From contig OX465107.1 in the NCBI GenBank assembly GCA_949987565.1, forward strand, positions 8,685,721 to 8,749,720: a DNA stretch of 64,000 nt, in the 5' to 3' direction. Of the stretch, positions 38,697 through 49,850 are shown in pieces. The notes under the pieces were generated by a model that was not told where the DNA came from, searched no databases, and saw nothing but the letters and a program-made list of their open reading frames with translations. How positions within the stretch are numbered: position 1 is the stretch's first letter; the number at the start of each line of letters is the position of its first letter. This DNA is from Luidia sarsii (taxonomy: Eukaryota > Echinodermata > Asteroidea > Paxillosida > Luidiidae). Both the position numbers and the translations under genes were made by a program.

Positions 38697-40180
38697 AAGA
38701 TAGTGAAAATCTAGGGCAAGGGCAAAATTGGGAGAGTCGCAATTATTTCCCCTCTTTGGGTTATCACAGCAACCTAATCCCTCCACATAGCTCCCAAATG
38801 TTTGGAGGTCTTCCATTACACCCCTGTAGGATGGAACCCACACCCATGTGGTGCCCGGCTGTTCTTTGGAAGTACCTTGAAGGGCCGAGAAGTAGCAATA
38901 CCAACGATATTCCCAAAAAATGTGAAACTCAAAAGTGATGTCTTAGTCAAGCAAACAGGAAACAACTGCATACATCTTTATTTCCATGCAATGAGTTAAT
39001 GTAAAGTGCTTCACTTACTGAGCAAACATAAACGGATAGGATATACAATTTAATCAATTATTCTTCAAGCTAAATCTACTTCTTTTAGGAATGCTGATGC
39101 GGTAATGTTTCAGGTATATGCGATAAGCTAGGAACCTGCTACTTTGGCCCCAAAAAAGGTTATCAAGTCATAGAACTTAGAAGGAACGACTAATCACAGC
39201 ACATGAACATGACAGCCATTAAAATATCACCCACAAAAACCAATTTTAAAAAATGTACCAAAAGGTCTTCTCCAGGGATCTCAAATGAATGTACACCATT
39301 TTTACGAGCATTCAGTTGATTGCTTCATAAAATTGTACAGTCTGTCTGGAACAATGTACGTCAACACAAACCCTAAAAGCTGCAACTCAACACAATTATT
39401 ATTGACTGAACAGACATGCACATGAAGATAGTTCCAGACAGCCCTGTGAAGCATTTGAATTTTCTGTGGAATTCTGGTGGATTCAGTTTGTTAAATTCAG
39501 AATGTTCCTCTTGGTGTGCAGAGAGAAAATCTGTAATTGTTTATGAAATAAAATACCAAGTTAGTGAACCAGATATTTCTATAATACCCTGGGTAATGTA
39601 TTTGCATCTATTTATAATCCTCATATTTAAACTGTCTTCACAGATATTAGTCATTATGACAACCTACATTTATTCTAGTATACCTCTTCAAAAATATAAT
39701 GATTGTATCTAAATGTGTCAGTTATCATGAAAGTAACTTTAAAAAACTATCTATCACAATATCTGGAGCTATATATAGAAACTAAGTTATTTGGAAGAAC
39801 TGGCAGTAACCTTGAACAAGATAACAATATGTACATTGAATCATATCAAACATGAGAAAGGCATTGAAATATAAAGCAAGCAGGTTATTGGGTAACTATT
39901 ACCTTGAATGGTCATGCTGTAACTGGGGTAAGTCAGTGTTAGGTATTACCTGGAATATATACCGGTACATCTCCTTACTACTTCATCTGTGCTGCACTTT
40001 TTTGTTTATATATTTTTTTTTACTAAGTATGATATCTACATTGGTCAAAATAAGGATGATTTTTAACAAGTTAACCATCATTTAGTTGGCTTCAACATAT
40101 ATTAACACTTCCAACCACATAAACGATCTATGAAAACTGTAACTCTGAATTATAGAATCAATCAGGTCAAGTCAATCAAA

Positions 40181-40248
40181 GAGGAAGTTCCATCTGAGAG
40201 GAAGTTCCATCTGTGAGGAAGTTCCATCTGAGAGGAAGTTCTATCTGC
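40181..40248. repeat. 17-bp tandem repeat, four copies
   Basis: The unit GAGGAAGTTCCATCTGW occurs four times without gaps, with one or two substitutions in the last copy. The unit contains the inverted half-sites GGAAGTTCC, so each copy has a small palindrome. Confidence 0.95.
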
Positions 40249-41646
40249 CTCAATTTTCACAATGGCGTGCCATTCATGTCAATGAATTGCATCAAGACTT
40301 CGCATTGAGGAAGATAACAAAACTAGACACTAGAACCACTGACTGGAGACCTACGAAGTAGTGAGTTAGTATTTCCTCAGCTTTCTGTATAAATGTAGTT
40401 TGTTTTGTATAGAGTGGTCCTTTTTATTATAAGCGGCTAGTCGATTTTGTTTCTGTTCATTGATTGTAGTGGATTTATGTTAAACAACCTGCAAAGCTAA
40501 GAAGAGGTTCACTGTATTTGATAGATAACAATAACAACATTCAATTCAATTCAATTCAAAATCTTTACAAAAATGACCTGACCAAGGATTGAGCACAAAT
40601 GCGATAGCTACATGTATGGCATTCTCAACAAGGAATACATTAAAGGCAGCAAAACCACAGCTTCTTTTTTCTTTTTACATCTAAACACGATAAATTGACA
40701 ACAGAGGAATGGATACACAGCCATATAAAAGCTGCACAAAGCATACAAATCATGCACACTAAATCTAAGACTAAAACTACAAACAGTACAATCTACTGGA
40801 TGGACTTGACAAGGTTGGGCACAGAAATTCTGCGTCCACAAGTTTTTAGATTATTCCTGTCTCTGTACAATTGATAGTTTCTAACCACTTTGCAATGGAA
40901 CTTATCAGTGCCCATGACTGCCGCACAGGCATTTGTAAACAATGTGCCATTTTCAAAACTGACCATCGGCAACAATAAACACCTGTGAAATAAATCAATA
41001 AGAGTACACTTTGTGTAGGAGTGAGTCTAACCTGGACAAATCGGACATCTGTGTGGCTTTTGAGGAAGGGTGAAAGGAGCCTAGGGATGCCCAGGGCATA
41101 GCAACACTACCGGTACCTGCACTCCAAATTTGGAGGTCCTGATGTTGTGGACCTTGAAATTGCTTAGCCTTATTAAAGCAAATTTTGGTGCTCAAGCAGC
41201 TCTATGAAATTGGGCCTAGGAGAATTGATGGGGAAAGCGTTTGCAGACAAGGCAAACCCTTTTTTTCATTTTGGGCTTGAAAACTAGACACAAATAAACT
41301 CAAGAAACCATTCATGATTCATGGCAAATGTTACAACGTAACAGTTTCAATTTAAAGGAATTTTGTCTAACCAACAATTTTCAATTGGCCTTTTTCAGCA
41401 TCAGGCCGAGTGCATTTGTATGAGTCCTTTTGTAATTCCAAGTGCTGCAATCATGACTACTTTCCTGGAAATGGCAGACCATCATGCCTGGAAAATGACA
41501 GTGATGTCACAGGCTAGTGATAAATGCAGAGATGAGCTTCAATGGACCAGGTCCATTTTGTATGGGAAGGGTGGGGGTTCTTTCAACCAGCATTGCCTGA
41601 ACCGTTCAAATACATGTATGCCGTACCTGATGCTGTAAGATACCTC

Positions 41647-42310
41647 TTAACCACTTAATGCCGGGACCTCCGAATCCGGAGCTCCATTGGCTTTACTATG
41701 TGACGGGGCCATCCGATTCCGGGCACCACTATTGTCCACATTCTAAGCAAAGACTCTTTTCAGCTTAGAACAAAGCAATACGGATCAGTACAAAGACCCT
41801 TTTTGACGCAAGTTGCCACATGAATTGCAAGATTAGCAGCAGTAATTGGGCAATTGTGGGACTTTTACTGTGGAGGATCGAGGGATACTGCACTGCCGCT
41901 GAAAGCACGCGGGGGACATTGTCTTTGCATGCCACACAGCCCAACCGGTCGTCAGTCTGGCATTGGCCGACCAACTCGAAGATTTGACTGCCTGGAGTGG
42001 AGGCTGGAGTCTGTGGTCAGGGATTGACAGCACCGTGTACACACACACACACACACAAGTCAGTTACGGTCCATTGACGACGCATAATGGGCCCTTTTTC
42101 GAACGGATAATCTCTCGACAAAAGCCACAACGACGTCCGAATTGTGCCAGATTTTACTCTCTTGTACCCATAGTATACACTCATCGATTTATTTCACAGA
42201 AATATATTGTTCCGATTGTTTTTTAGCGAGATTTGAAAATGATGCATTGTTAAAAAAAAACCCGTATGGCGGTCATCGGCGCTGAAAACCCCCCGGCGCA
42301 AAGTGGTTAA
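41647..42310. mobile_element. piggyBac-like non-autonomous transposon (TTAA-flanked)
   Basis: The element is bounded by TTAA at 41647-41650 and TTAA at 42307-42310. The left terminus TTAACCACTTAATGCCGGG and the right terminus, on the other strand TTAACCACTTTGCGCCGGG, match at 16 of 19 positions. A TTAA target duplication is the signature of the piggyBac superfamily. The 664-bp body has an (AC)n run at about 42038-42057 and a subterminal palindrome (CCTCCGAATCCGGAG) but no transposase frame. It would need a transposase from elsewhere. Confidence 0.78.
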
Positions 42311-42357
42311 AGTACGTTCACTGTAAGAACAGCTCAAGCATATTCACTACACCAGCC

Positions 42358-42446
42358 TGGATTTGGCAAAGAAAACTGTGACTGGACCAGGACTTGAATC
42401 AGAGACTAACATACAAGTGCTCTTCCATCTGAGCTATCCAGCCCTT
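42358..42446 (-). mobile_element. tRNA-derived SINE, minus strand
   Basis: On the minus strand GGGCTGGATAGCTCAGATGG opens with a near-perfect tRNA 5' end and A box (TAGCTCAGATGG). AGAGCAC, an anticodon-arm-like spacer and CTGATTCAAGTCCTGGTCC (B box) follow. The tail CCAGTCACAGTTTTCTTTGCC is shared with the plus-strand copy at 33515-33605, so both belong to one SINE family. Confidence 0.8.
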
Positions 42447-45029
42447 AAATAGTGGCCTCCCAAATAGTCAACTAGTCTTTGCCGGGGTGGGGGCAAAGTT
42501 TCTTCTTGGTTTGTTTGCCCAGTCTAGGTTGTGTGACATTGTTTTTGTAGCCACATGGAATTTGGAGTTGCTCATTGACTTGAAGGTGACAACGACTCCT
42601 GATATGGGTGGACTGGAGGAGGGGGAGCATACCTTAGCATTTAATGAGGCTGAGGTCAAGCTCAACTTGTAGTAAAGAGACTACAGTAACATCACTGGGA
42701 GGTGTGTTGACATACCACATTCTCCCCAGTTCAGCAGCACTTAAACACAAACGCTATGCTAGTCAAATGTAAGAAAACCATTCCTCTATTTCTAGACAGC
42801 ATGCATCATGCAGACACAATTATATAATAAACTTAAATAATAACTTTCTTTATGAATACATTATTGAATACAATATAGAAATATGAGGCAGCACCCAAGT
42901 CTATAGCTGTAGGTTATATCAAATACATGTACATAGATGAATCCAAACAAAATGAATACTGATGACTACATCCTATACTATAGACCTCTGTAGACCTAAT
43001 ATTCATGAGTGAGATCTAATGCAAAATGAATTAGCATATAATGTATTTCAGTGTTATGAAGGTGTTAAATGGAGGCTTGAAAATATTAATAATCTTGAAC
43101 ACACAATGACTGTGGTAACATTTCTGCAATGGCATTTTGGAGGGTAAGGACAACTTAAAGGGCGCCCTCTGTTGTCCAATCTGGCAGTAAAACTTCCAGC
43201 CAATCAGAAATCAAGCAGTACTGCAGACAAACCCCATTGGTAAATATTGAGCATTTCTAAAGCGTCTGACCATCTGGACTGTGCACACCATACAGGCTGC
43301 AGTGTACTAATGTCAGATAACACAGCCACTCAGGATTTCTTCATGAAGTATTGTCATCAAACAATGTGCTAGATATATTTCAGGTTAACTTCTCCTCACA
43401 ATACACAACTCTCTGCATGACCATCTTAGAAGGCCAGCCAGGATTTCAAGTGTCTTCAATTTGTGTTCTTTCCAAACATCTTGTGATGTCCTTGTTGCAC
43501 TCTTGTCTATATGTTGTCAATAACCTCAGACAATAAGGTCACATGTAGAAGAGAGGAGCTATCAGCTCTCTCTCTCTCTCCATCACAAAATTAGTAAGCA
43601 TCTTAGCATCACGACATTTCAGATAAAGATGTGTGTACACCCACACTCTACTGTAGGAAACCCTTGCTATGAGTAACAAGTCAACAAATAACATTACCAA
43701 CATGTCATATAAAACAGATCATTTGTTTTTACATAAATTACAAAAGAGAATACAATATCATTGATCCCAATTTTCCCAACATTAGGCGGGGAAGTAATTG
43801 AGCAAGTTGAACTAGTGTGACAGGAGACTAGTGAAACAATACATGTACCAAAACAAAGAAACAACATCAAGAATACATACGATTAATGTACATGCAGTAT
43901 ACAAACATGCCTTTGTTCACACTACAGCACCTCTGTACATACAAACACAGATGGTTTCTAAAGTGCCAAGTAAAATGGTGACTTGATCCTGAATGCATTG
44001 TAACTACCGGTATTCCATTCACAATTCACATGGCCATTGATACATTATGTAGTTGCATCTACATACACCAATTAAATCCTCTATCTGTATGCAGATAACA
44101 ACAAGCAAAATTAGTACTTTTTATTTTTCATTTCTTAAAACTCACATTCAATCATTATAAATGGCGGATCGTATTTACATTTTTCCTCCTCAATGTGTGT
44201 GTAACAAGAATATAAAATGATCATGTTTACAAAAAGATACAAAATGGCTTCTATTTTTGCAAAAGACTACTATGGCAAATTTTAAATCATCTTAATGTAT
44301 TTTCATTTTTTTTTCATGGGGGGGGGGTAATATGGTATTCCCCAAAACTGAGAAATTAATTTGACTGCAATCTTGTGCACACTATAAAATACGAAGTACA
44401 TGTATATATGTGAATTAAGAGCCTCGCTTACATGTATATTGATTACATAGCTGATACAAATTACACACTGGATAAATATTAACCCATACAAACATTGTCA
44501 GAGTATTCTTAACCACTTTCTCCATCATCATCTCATGGCCTTAATGTCAACAGAAACACGCATCAAGGACAACAAAATATGAAACCATGGAGTTAAGGAT
44601 CCAGCTCTTTCCTGAGAACCCCTATGAAATGATGCATTGCTTTAGCTTCATGGCATTCGTTCTGTATACTAACTCATTGTAAGAAAACAAATCAAGGTGG
44701 GTTTGCAACGAAAAAACAACCACTGCTTCTGTTGATCTCATTCTTCATTTTCAAAAGTTTGGGAGGATTGCGTGAAGAAGGACAGGACTTTGAATGTTGA
44801 GGGAAATTGTGGGGTTAACTTCACAAAAAATCACTTACACACTGGAAAAATGCCGCAAGTTTATGACAACGGGGGAATAGTGGTAAATTTTGGGGGTTTT
44901 CTGCCTGCATTTTCAAAATGTTCACAACATTTTCAGTTTTTTCCAAAGGTTGAGGACCTGTGAGTGCAAATATGGCTTTTTTCTGTTTGATGAAATCTCA
45001 CAGTGCCTGTACTTGCACCGGTTAATGTA

Positions 45030-45250
45030 CAGAACGATTACCAGATTTATTAATTTATTCAACTATTTACCTATTCACCTATTAATTTAATCATTGTTAA
45101 GTCATTCATGCATTTATTCATTTATTCATTTGTGCATTCATTCATTAATTCATCCATTCATCTTTTCACCTATTTATTTATTCGTCCTTGAGTTATCTAT
45201 TTATCCATTCATTGATTCGTCATTATCTATTCATGTATTCATTCATTCTA
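45030..45250. repeat. Degenerate (ATTC)n / (ATTT)n tract
   Basis: About 220 bp made of ATTCATTC, TTTATTCA and CTATTTAC words, a decayed tetranucleotide repeat. The open frame across it is a low-complexity artefact. Confidence 0.85.
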
Positions 45251-46104
45251 GACGTTGACCGGGGTGGACAGGCTTCGGTTAGACATCAGTCGAATCGATC
45301 CAAGATAGGAGGTGTAGGATACCCGCAAAGGCACTTGGTCTGTGGTCTGCAATGGGGGAGGAAGGACACAGCAGAGAGGGAAGAGCTTCTGGGTTTATTC
45401 TGCACATCATGTTAAGACATCACAGCCCTACCACCACATCTGAACCCCTGCCAGTAATATCCTCTGCATTGCTCAACAACTGGCAATACTAGAAGAAGAA
45501 GTAGAAGCGATGCATTTTGGATATGGCATTTTGAAAGTTAGTCACATTTTGGACCGTCTTTCCATGAGTTGTTTTTATTCAATACAAATTTTTTTTTTAG
45601 TGTGCCCTCAAGAGTTTGCAACGTGTTGGCCGATCACAATGCATGGAATCTGACCCTTTCCGGATGTGCATTGAGTCTACAGATTCCTCACATTGTGGTT
45701 GATAATGCTCAACTTCGACCAGTGTTCACACTTGGACTTTTGGCATGGCAATAAGTTACTGAGACGATGGTTCAAGTTACTGAGTGGCTGCTCATTGTAA
45801 CCTTTGCACCTACATGTACCATACCACACACCAACACCAGGCCCTCATATTATAGTGATAGCCCTAAACACTTTGTGAATCAAACACGGATGTGATCATT
45901 TGGGATTTCAGGTAAGGTGAGGATCCCAATTAGGGAAACAACATCAATGGATGTTGGACTTTCAATAAGGGTACTCTTCCCTGCCTTTTCTGGATACAAA
46001 AATACTTGCCCACTTTGCCTGACCAGAAGAAGTTACTTCTGAAAGAGTTAATGAGTAATTCCAAACCAGAGGCATACAAGACTGTTGCAAAAACTTGCAA
46101 TCCA

Positions 46105-46185
46105 TTGTATCATTTGCACTGCGTGCTCTGGAATGCACTAGAAAGCAGGAGTCATGGGTTAGAATCCTGCCCGGGATGCCTGTAT
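46105..46185 (+). mobile_element. tRNA-like SINE fragment, plus strand
   Basis: GGAATGCACTAGAAAGCAGG followed by AGTCATGGGTTAGAATCCTG and CCCGGG resembles the anticodon arm, B box and acceptor end of a tRNA-derived SINE, and a T-rich run follows. The A-box half is poorly preserved. Confidence 0.5.
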
Positions 46186-46427
46186 TTTTTTCAGCAAGCA
46201 ACTGAACAGAGCACTGAATTTGTTGAATTCAATTCTCCTTGACGCAAACAAACAGCCTGTAACTCACATACAATATTTTTGTTGAATCCATTTTTTTTTT
46301 TATGAATGATCAAATTCTAGATCCCCCCAAAAAACTGGTGTAGAAATGATTACCATTGGTCTTTTGAAAGTAATTTGGATTTTCGGTTTAGAATTCTGTT
46401 GCACCACCAACAAAGTCCTCCAATTTC

Positions 46428-46658
46428 AATAGACCGGTTGCATGACTACTGTTTACATGCCATCACGTGACTTATAGTGGGTAGTTTTGCATCTCATTTG
46501 GCCTAGAGCAGCGATGGAAATGTACAAAGAAGAATGTGGACAATATGAGAGTCTTCTTTGCTCATTTCCACTCCTGTTCTGCACCAAATGAGATGCAAAA
46601 ATACCCACTATCGGTCACGTGTCTGGCATGTAAACATTGGTCAAGCGATCCGTCTATT
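46428..46658. mobile_element. 231-bp foldback element with ~95-bp inverted arms
   Basis: The left arm (AATAGACCGGTTGCATGACT, then GTTTACATGCCATCACGTGA and TGGGTAGTTTTGCATCTCAT) is mirrored by the right arm up to GGATCCGTCTATT-like sequence at 46658. The loop is only about 40 bp. The flanks show ATTT on both sides if the ends are CAATAGAC/GTCTATTG, a possible 4-bp target duplication. No coding frame is convincing. Confidence 0.82.
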
Positions 46659-47307
46659 GATTTCAGGGATAATTATTATGATGGCGTGTATTTTTCAGAC
46701 TGCTTTCAAGACTATGAGGGTTTGGCTATCACCGATGCACTAGGGCAGTTCATAGTCACAGTGGGATTGAACTTGCAGAGTGAACATCAGAATTGGCTTC
46801 ACTGGAACACAAGAGGGCAGTATACTGAAAAAAAAGCCCATCTGCAATTTTTGGGAAGAGAGTGAATGACTGTCTTCCAGTCTGGGGAGAAGTTTTGTCT
46901 CCCGAAATCGTGCTCCAATCGCTGGGGGAGGGGGGTTACTGACACCGGTGATGTGTTGTGGTTCATGTTTGGGTTGTAGCATGGTTGTAGGTGGTTGGTG
47001 GCCCCTCTAAAACCCCTGCATATTTGCGCACCAGCCACGGGCGGTTAGACTGGCACACTGCCATGTAGGCCTAGCACAATGCTCCCAGCGGCTTTGAAAA
47101 ATGCGGGCCCGACATGTCTGCCCCAAAAAATTGCAATAAGGCCAGCTCTTGGCCAGGGACTCTCATATCATATCTATTTTAGGCACACTTCTCCCCAATG
47201 ATTCCATGGGATGGAAACGAATGACTTTTGCACTTGGCTTCAAAGAATCCCTTGTCTTCACACCCTCTAGAAGATTCCTTCAATATTTCAAACAGAATGT
47301 CTTTTTT

Positions 47308-47415
47308 CTGCCTTTGAGAAAAGGTCCTGCTACCATAGAAATGTAAGGCCCTCCTCATGTTTGATATTCGCTTTTTTGGTCATCTAGTCAGTACGCAGTT
47401 TGCAAAATTGTTGCA
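47308..47415 (+). repeat. Hammerhead-like repeat, plus copy with downstream module
   Basis: CTGCCTTTGAGAAAAGGTCC, then TGCTACCATAGAAATGTAAG and GCCC: stem II is broken and the GAAAC box is mutated. The ...TTTTTTGGTCATCTAGTCAG / CGCAGTTTGCAAAATTG module follows at the usual spacing. Confidence 0.75.
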
Positions 47416-47907
47416 AATTCCTGTGGAATTTCGTTTTGTATGTTTTTACTTTTTAACACCACTTACTTGGTTGAAAGGATTGAAGGTTTTTTACAGAGGG
47501 AAAGTGATTTCACAATGTTCTTATTTGATAAGCCTTGAAAGCTTTGTCGATGGTGGATTTCTTCTGTGTTAAGGTAACTAACAATTGATACTTTCTGTAT
47601 AAATGTATTCCCCTCAACCTCAAGATCTTTTACGGAGACCAGTGGTAACATTTCCCATCCAGATTTGGGTCCCAGCTAGTTGCAAGGTAACGTTTACAGT
47701 GAAGATTCTTCAAAATGAGGATGGTTATCAAGTCAGGGAACAGACTACACATTGAAAGCCCAACACCCAGTCCTTCATTGCTGGACATTTCCCTCACATG
47801 TCAAGGACCGAGATATTGCTATTTGGTGCATGCAAAGGTCCCAATGAAAAACAGCTCCAGTACCCCAACCATCGTCTCCATACATATTTCATATTCTCCA
47901 TAAATCT

Positions 47908-48035
47908 GAGGGCCTGAGGTTGTGATTATTCAAGGTCCTCCTTCAAAACATTTTTGAGAAAGATCCTGAGGCAAACCAAATATCAGACCCTCGTATTTAG
48001 CTCATTCATGTCAGTAGGCCATTTGCAACATTTTT
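47908..48035. repeat. Decayed hammerhead-like repeat pair
   Basis: GAGGGCCTGAGGTTGTGATT ... AAGGTCCTCC faces TTTGAGAAAGATCCTGAGGC ... ATCAGACCCTCGTATTTAG. The CAGTAGGCCATTTGCAACAT module follows. It is recognisable by word order only. Confidence 0.6.
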
Positions 48036-49601
48036 GCAGCACTTTGTTTTCTGAAGACTGTGAACACTAGAAATGTGTTTTTCAACTGACATTTTGGTGA
48101 AATTTCCCTGCTTACTTCAGGGACCCTCTGCTTGGCCTTTGTCCAAAAGTTGTGATGCAGATGAAAAGTTCTTGACAGATCCAGAATGATTGGCATGGAG
48201 CACAAAGTGTTTGCCTTTAGAAGTACTAACCCTGGTTTTTGGACACTCACCCCCAATGATTTCTTCTCAGAATCACTCACTTTGTTTGGCAATAGTGTAC
48301 CTGGGTTGTCACTGTCATCGTACTGAGCTTAACCACTCTGCACCTGGCCATTTTTTTTGGTTCCATGTGCCTTTTTCAAAGCTCACTGTATAATCGTGAA
48401 CAATAAGTACTACCAGTGAAATAAATCAACAAGTATACACTATTTCAAATCTGGCACAATCGGAAATCTGTGTGGCTTTTGTCATGGTACATATTGCTTT
48501 GTGGTAGGCTGAGAGAGTCTTGGCTTCAAACTTGGACAACAGTGGTGCCTGGATTTGGATGGCCTGGTGCGTAGAGGTTAACCATCACCGTTCATGAGTT
48601 GCCATCACCTACACATATTCAGTATTAGCTATACACTGCGTGCATGACAAATTAACGAGCCCGACAACCCAATAAACCTTGTGCACAATGTTGTCGCATT
48701 CAAGTGCAAGGACGGAAACTCACTTCCCCATACTGACATCAGTGCACAAGGTCTATGTACATGTACATGTATATTACACATAGTTAAACAGCATAGCAAA
48801 GCAAGCAAGCATCTACTTGTACATAGCTCTACTTTTCTACAGGTAGCTACATGTACATTAGATTTACAAAATTAAATAAAAATTGGTTTAATACACTTGA
48901 TAATATCTCCCAAACCTTTCTTCAAACATTATTTGATTAACTGACATGTGTTCACTATTAATTCAATTTTTCAAACAAATTCACATTGGTCTTTCTTGAA
49001 AGTTACAGTTGGCAGATTGCCTTTCAAAATTATCTGCCTATTGAACTTAGGTTAGTGGTACAAAATTAGTAAGATAGCACTGGTAAGTTCTTTGGGGTTG
49101 GCTATTTTTAATCATTTTTTAGCATTAATTTGGTCACCATTTTACTGAGACTTTATTTTACAGACAAGTACACAAATCAATGGACAAAGCTACTCACTGC
49201 ACATTGCACGAACAGAAACAAAACAAACAGAAAAACGATTACACTAACACTTAATAAAATACACTAAAAAGAACATTGATATAAGAATACTATGTAAACA
49301 CATCTTGAAAAAAAAATGAGAGGGAAAAGACGAGGAGGATGTACAGTATGTACATGTACAATTGTACAAGCTTTGGAACAAGCACTTTGGATGGAACGAT
49401 TGAACATATCAACAAGGGAAGTACATTGTACTGCGGTACATGTATTATCTTAATAGACTGATTGAGAAGCAGTTAGAGTTAAGCACAGATGAGGTAATTC
49501 CATAGCTAACCTCAGGATGGCAGGTCTTGTTCACTATCCATTATCACCACCGACTTTTTGCTTCTTCCAGGACAAGACAATCCAAGGTCACGTGGACTTA
49601 C

Positions 49602-49683
49602 CTCGGACTTTTCTACATCTGCCCAAATCTGCCGAACCACTCGCCGAATAATTTATCCGCAATTACCCCCGCCTCACCCGCCG
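49602..49683 (-). CDS. Candidate 82-nt alternative exon with an in-frame stop
   Basis: On the minus strand the acceptor CGTTTGCCTTTTCAG is followed by 82 CpG-rich nucleotides and a near-consensus CCGAG|GTAAGTCC donor. Only the phase-1 frame is open, which is exactly what the giant exon supplies. It reads Ala then AGEAGVIADKLFGEWFGRF-GQM and a TAG stop, 11 nt before the donor. Used after the giant exon it would end a shorter isoform soon after the junction. The stop lies close enough to the donor for the transcript to escape decay if no far-downstream junction exists; otherwise it would act as a poison exon. The peptide is hydrophobic and unlike the rest of the protein. Splice strength and phase argue for it; the stop argues against a constitutive role. 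Confidence 0.33.
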
Positions 49684-49754
49684 CTGAAAAGGCAAACGGT
49701 GACATTTGGCCAACGCCATGACGCCTAAATCACCGTGCAACGGTGACCGGTGCT

Positions 49755-49850
49755 ATCTCCTACTGAGCTAAGACCAGGGTACCAGCTGGAGCGGCGGCCG
49801 CTGGTACCCCCGCAAGCATCGGCGGGTGAGGAGCGGGATGGGTTACCGGC
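49755..49850. other. GC-rich hairpin-forming patch next to the candidate exon
   Basis: GGTACCAGC and GCTGGTACC flank a GGAGCGGCGGCC loop at about 49779-49808, in an unusually CpG-rich patch. The complement at about 49715-49775 begins with a tRNA-like CTTAGCTCAGTAGG. No B box follows, so I do not call a tRNA or SINE. Confidence 0.4.

Noticed and set aside
49715..49775. tRNA-like CTTAGCTCAGTAGG on the minus strand.
   Set aside because: No B box at the right distance and no cloverleaf. It was not called as a tRNA or SINE.
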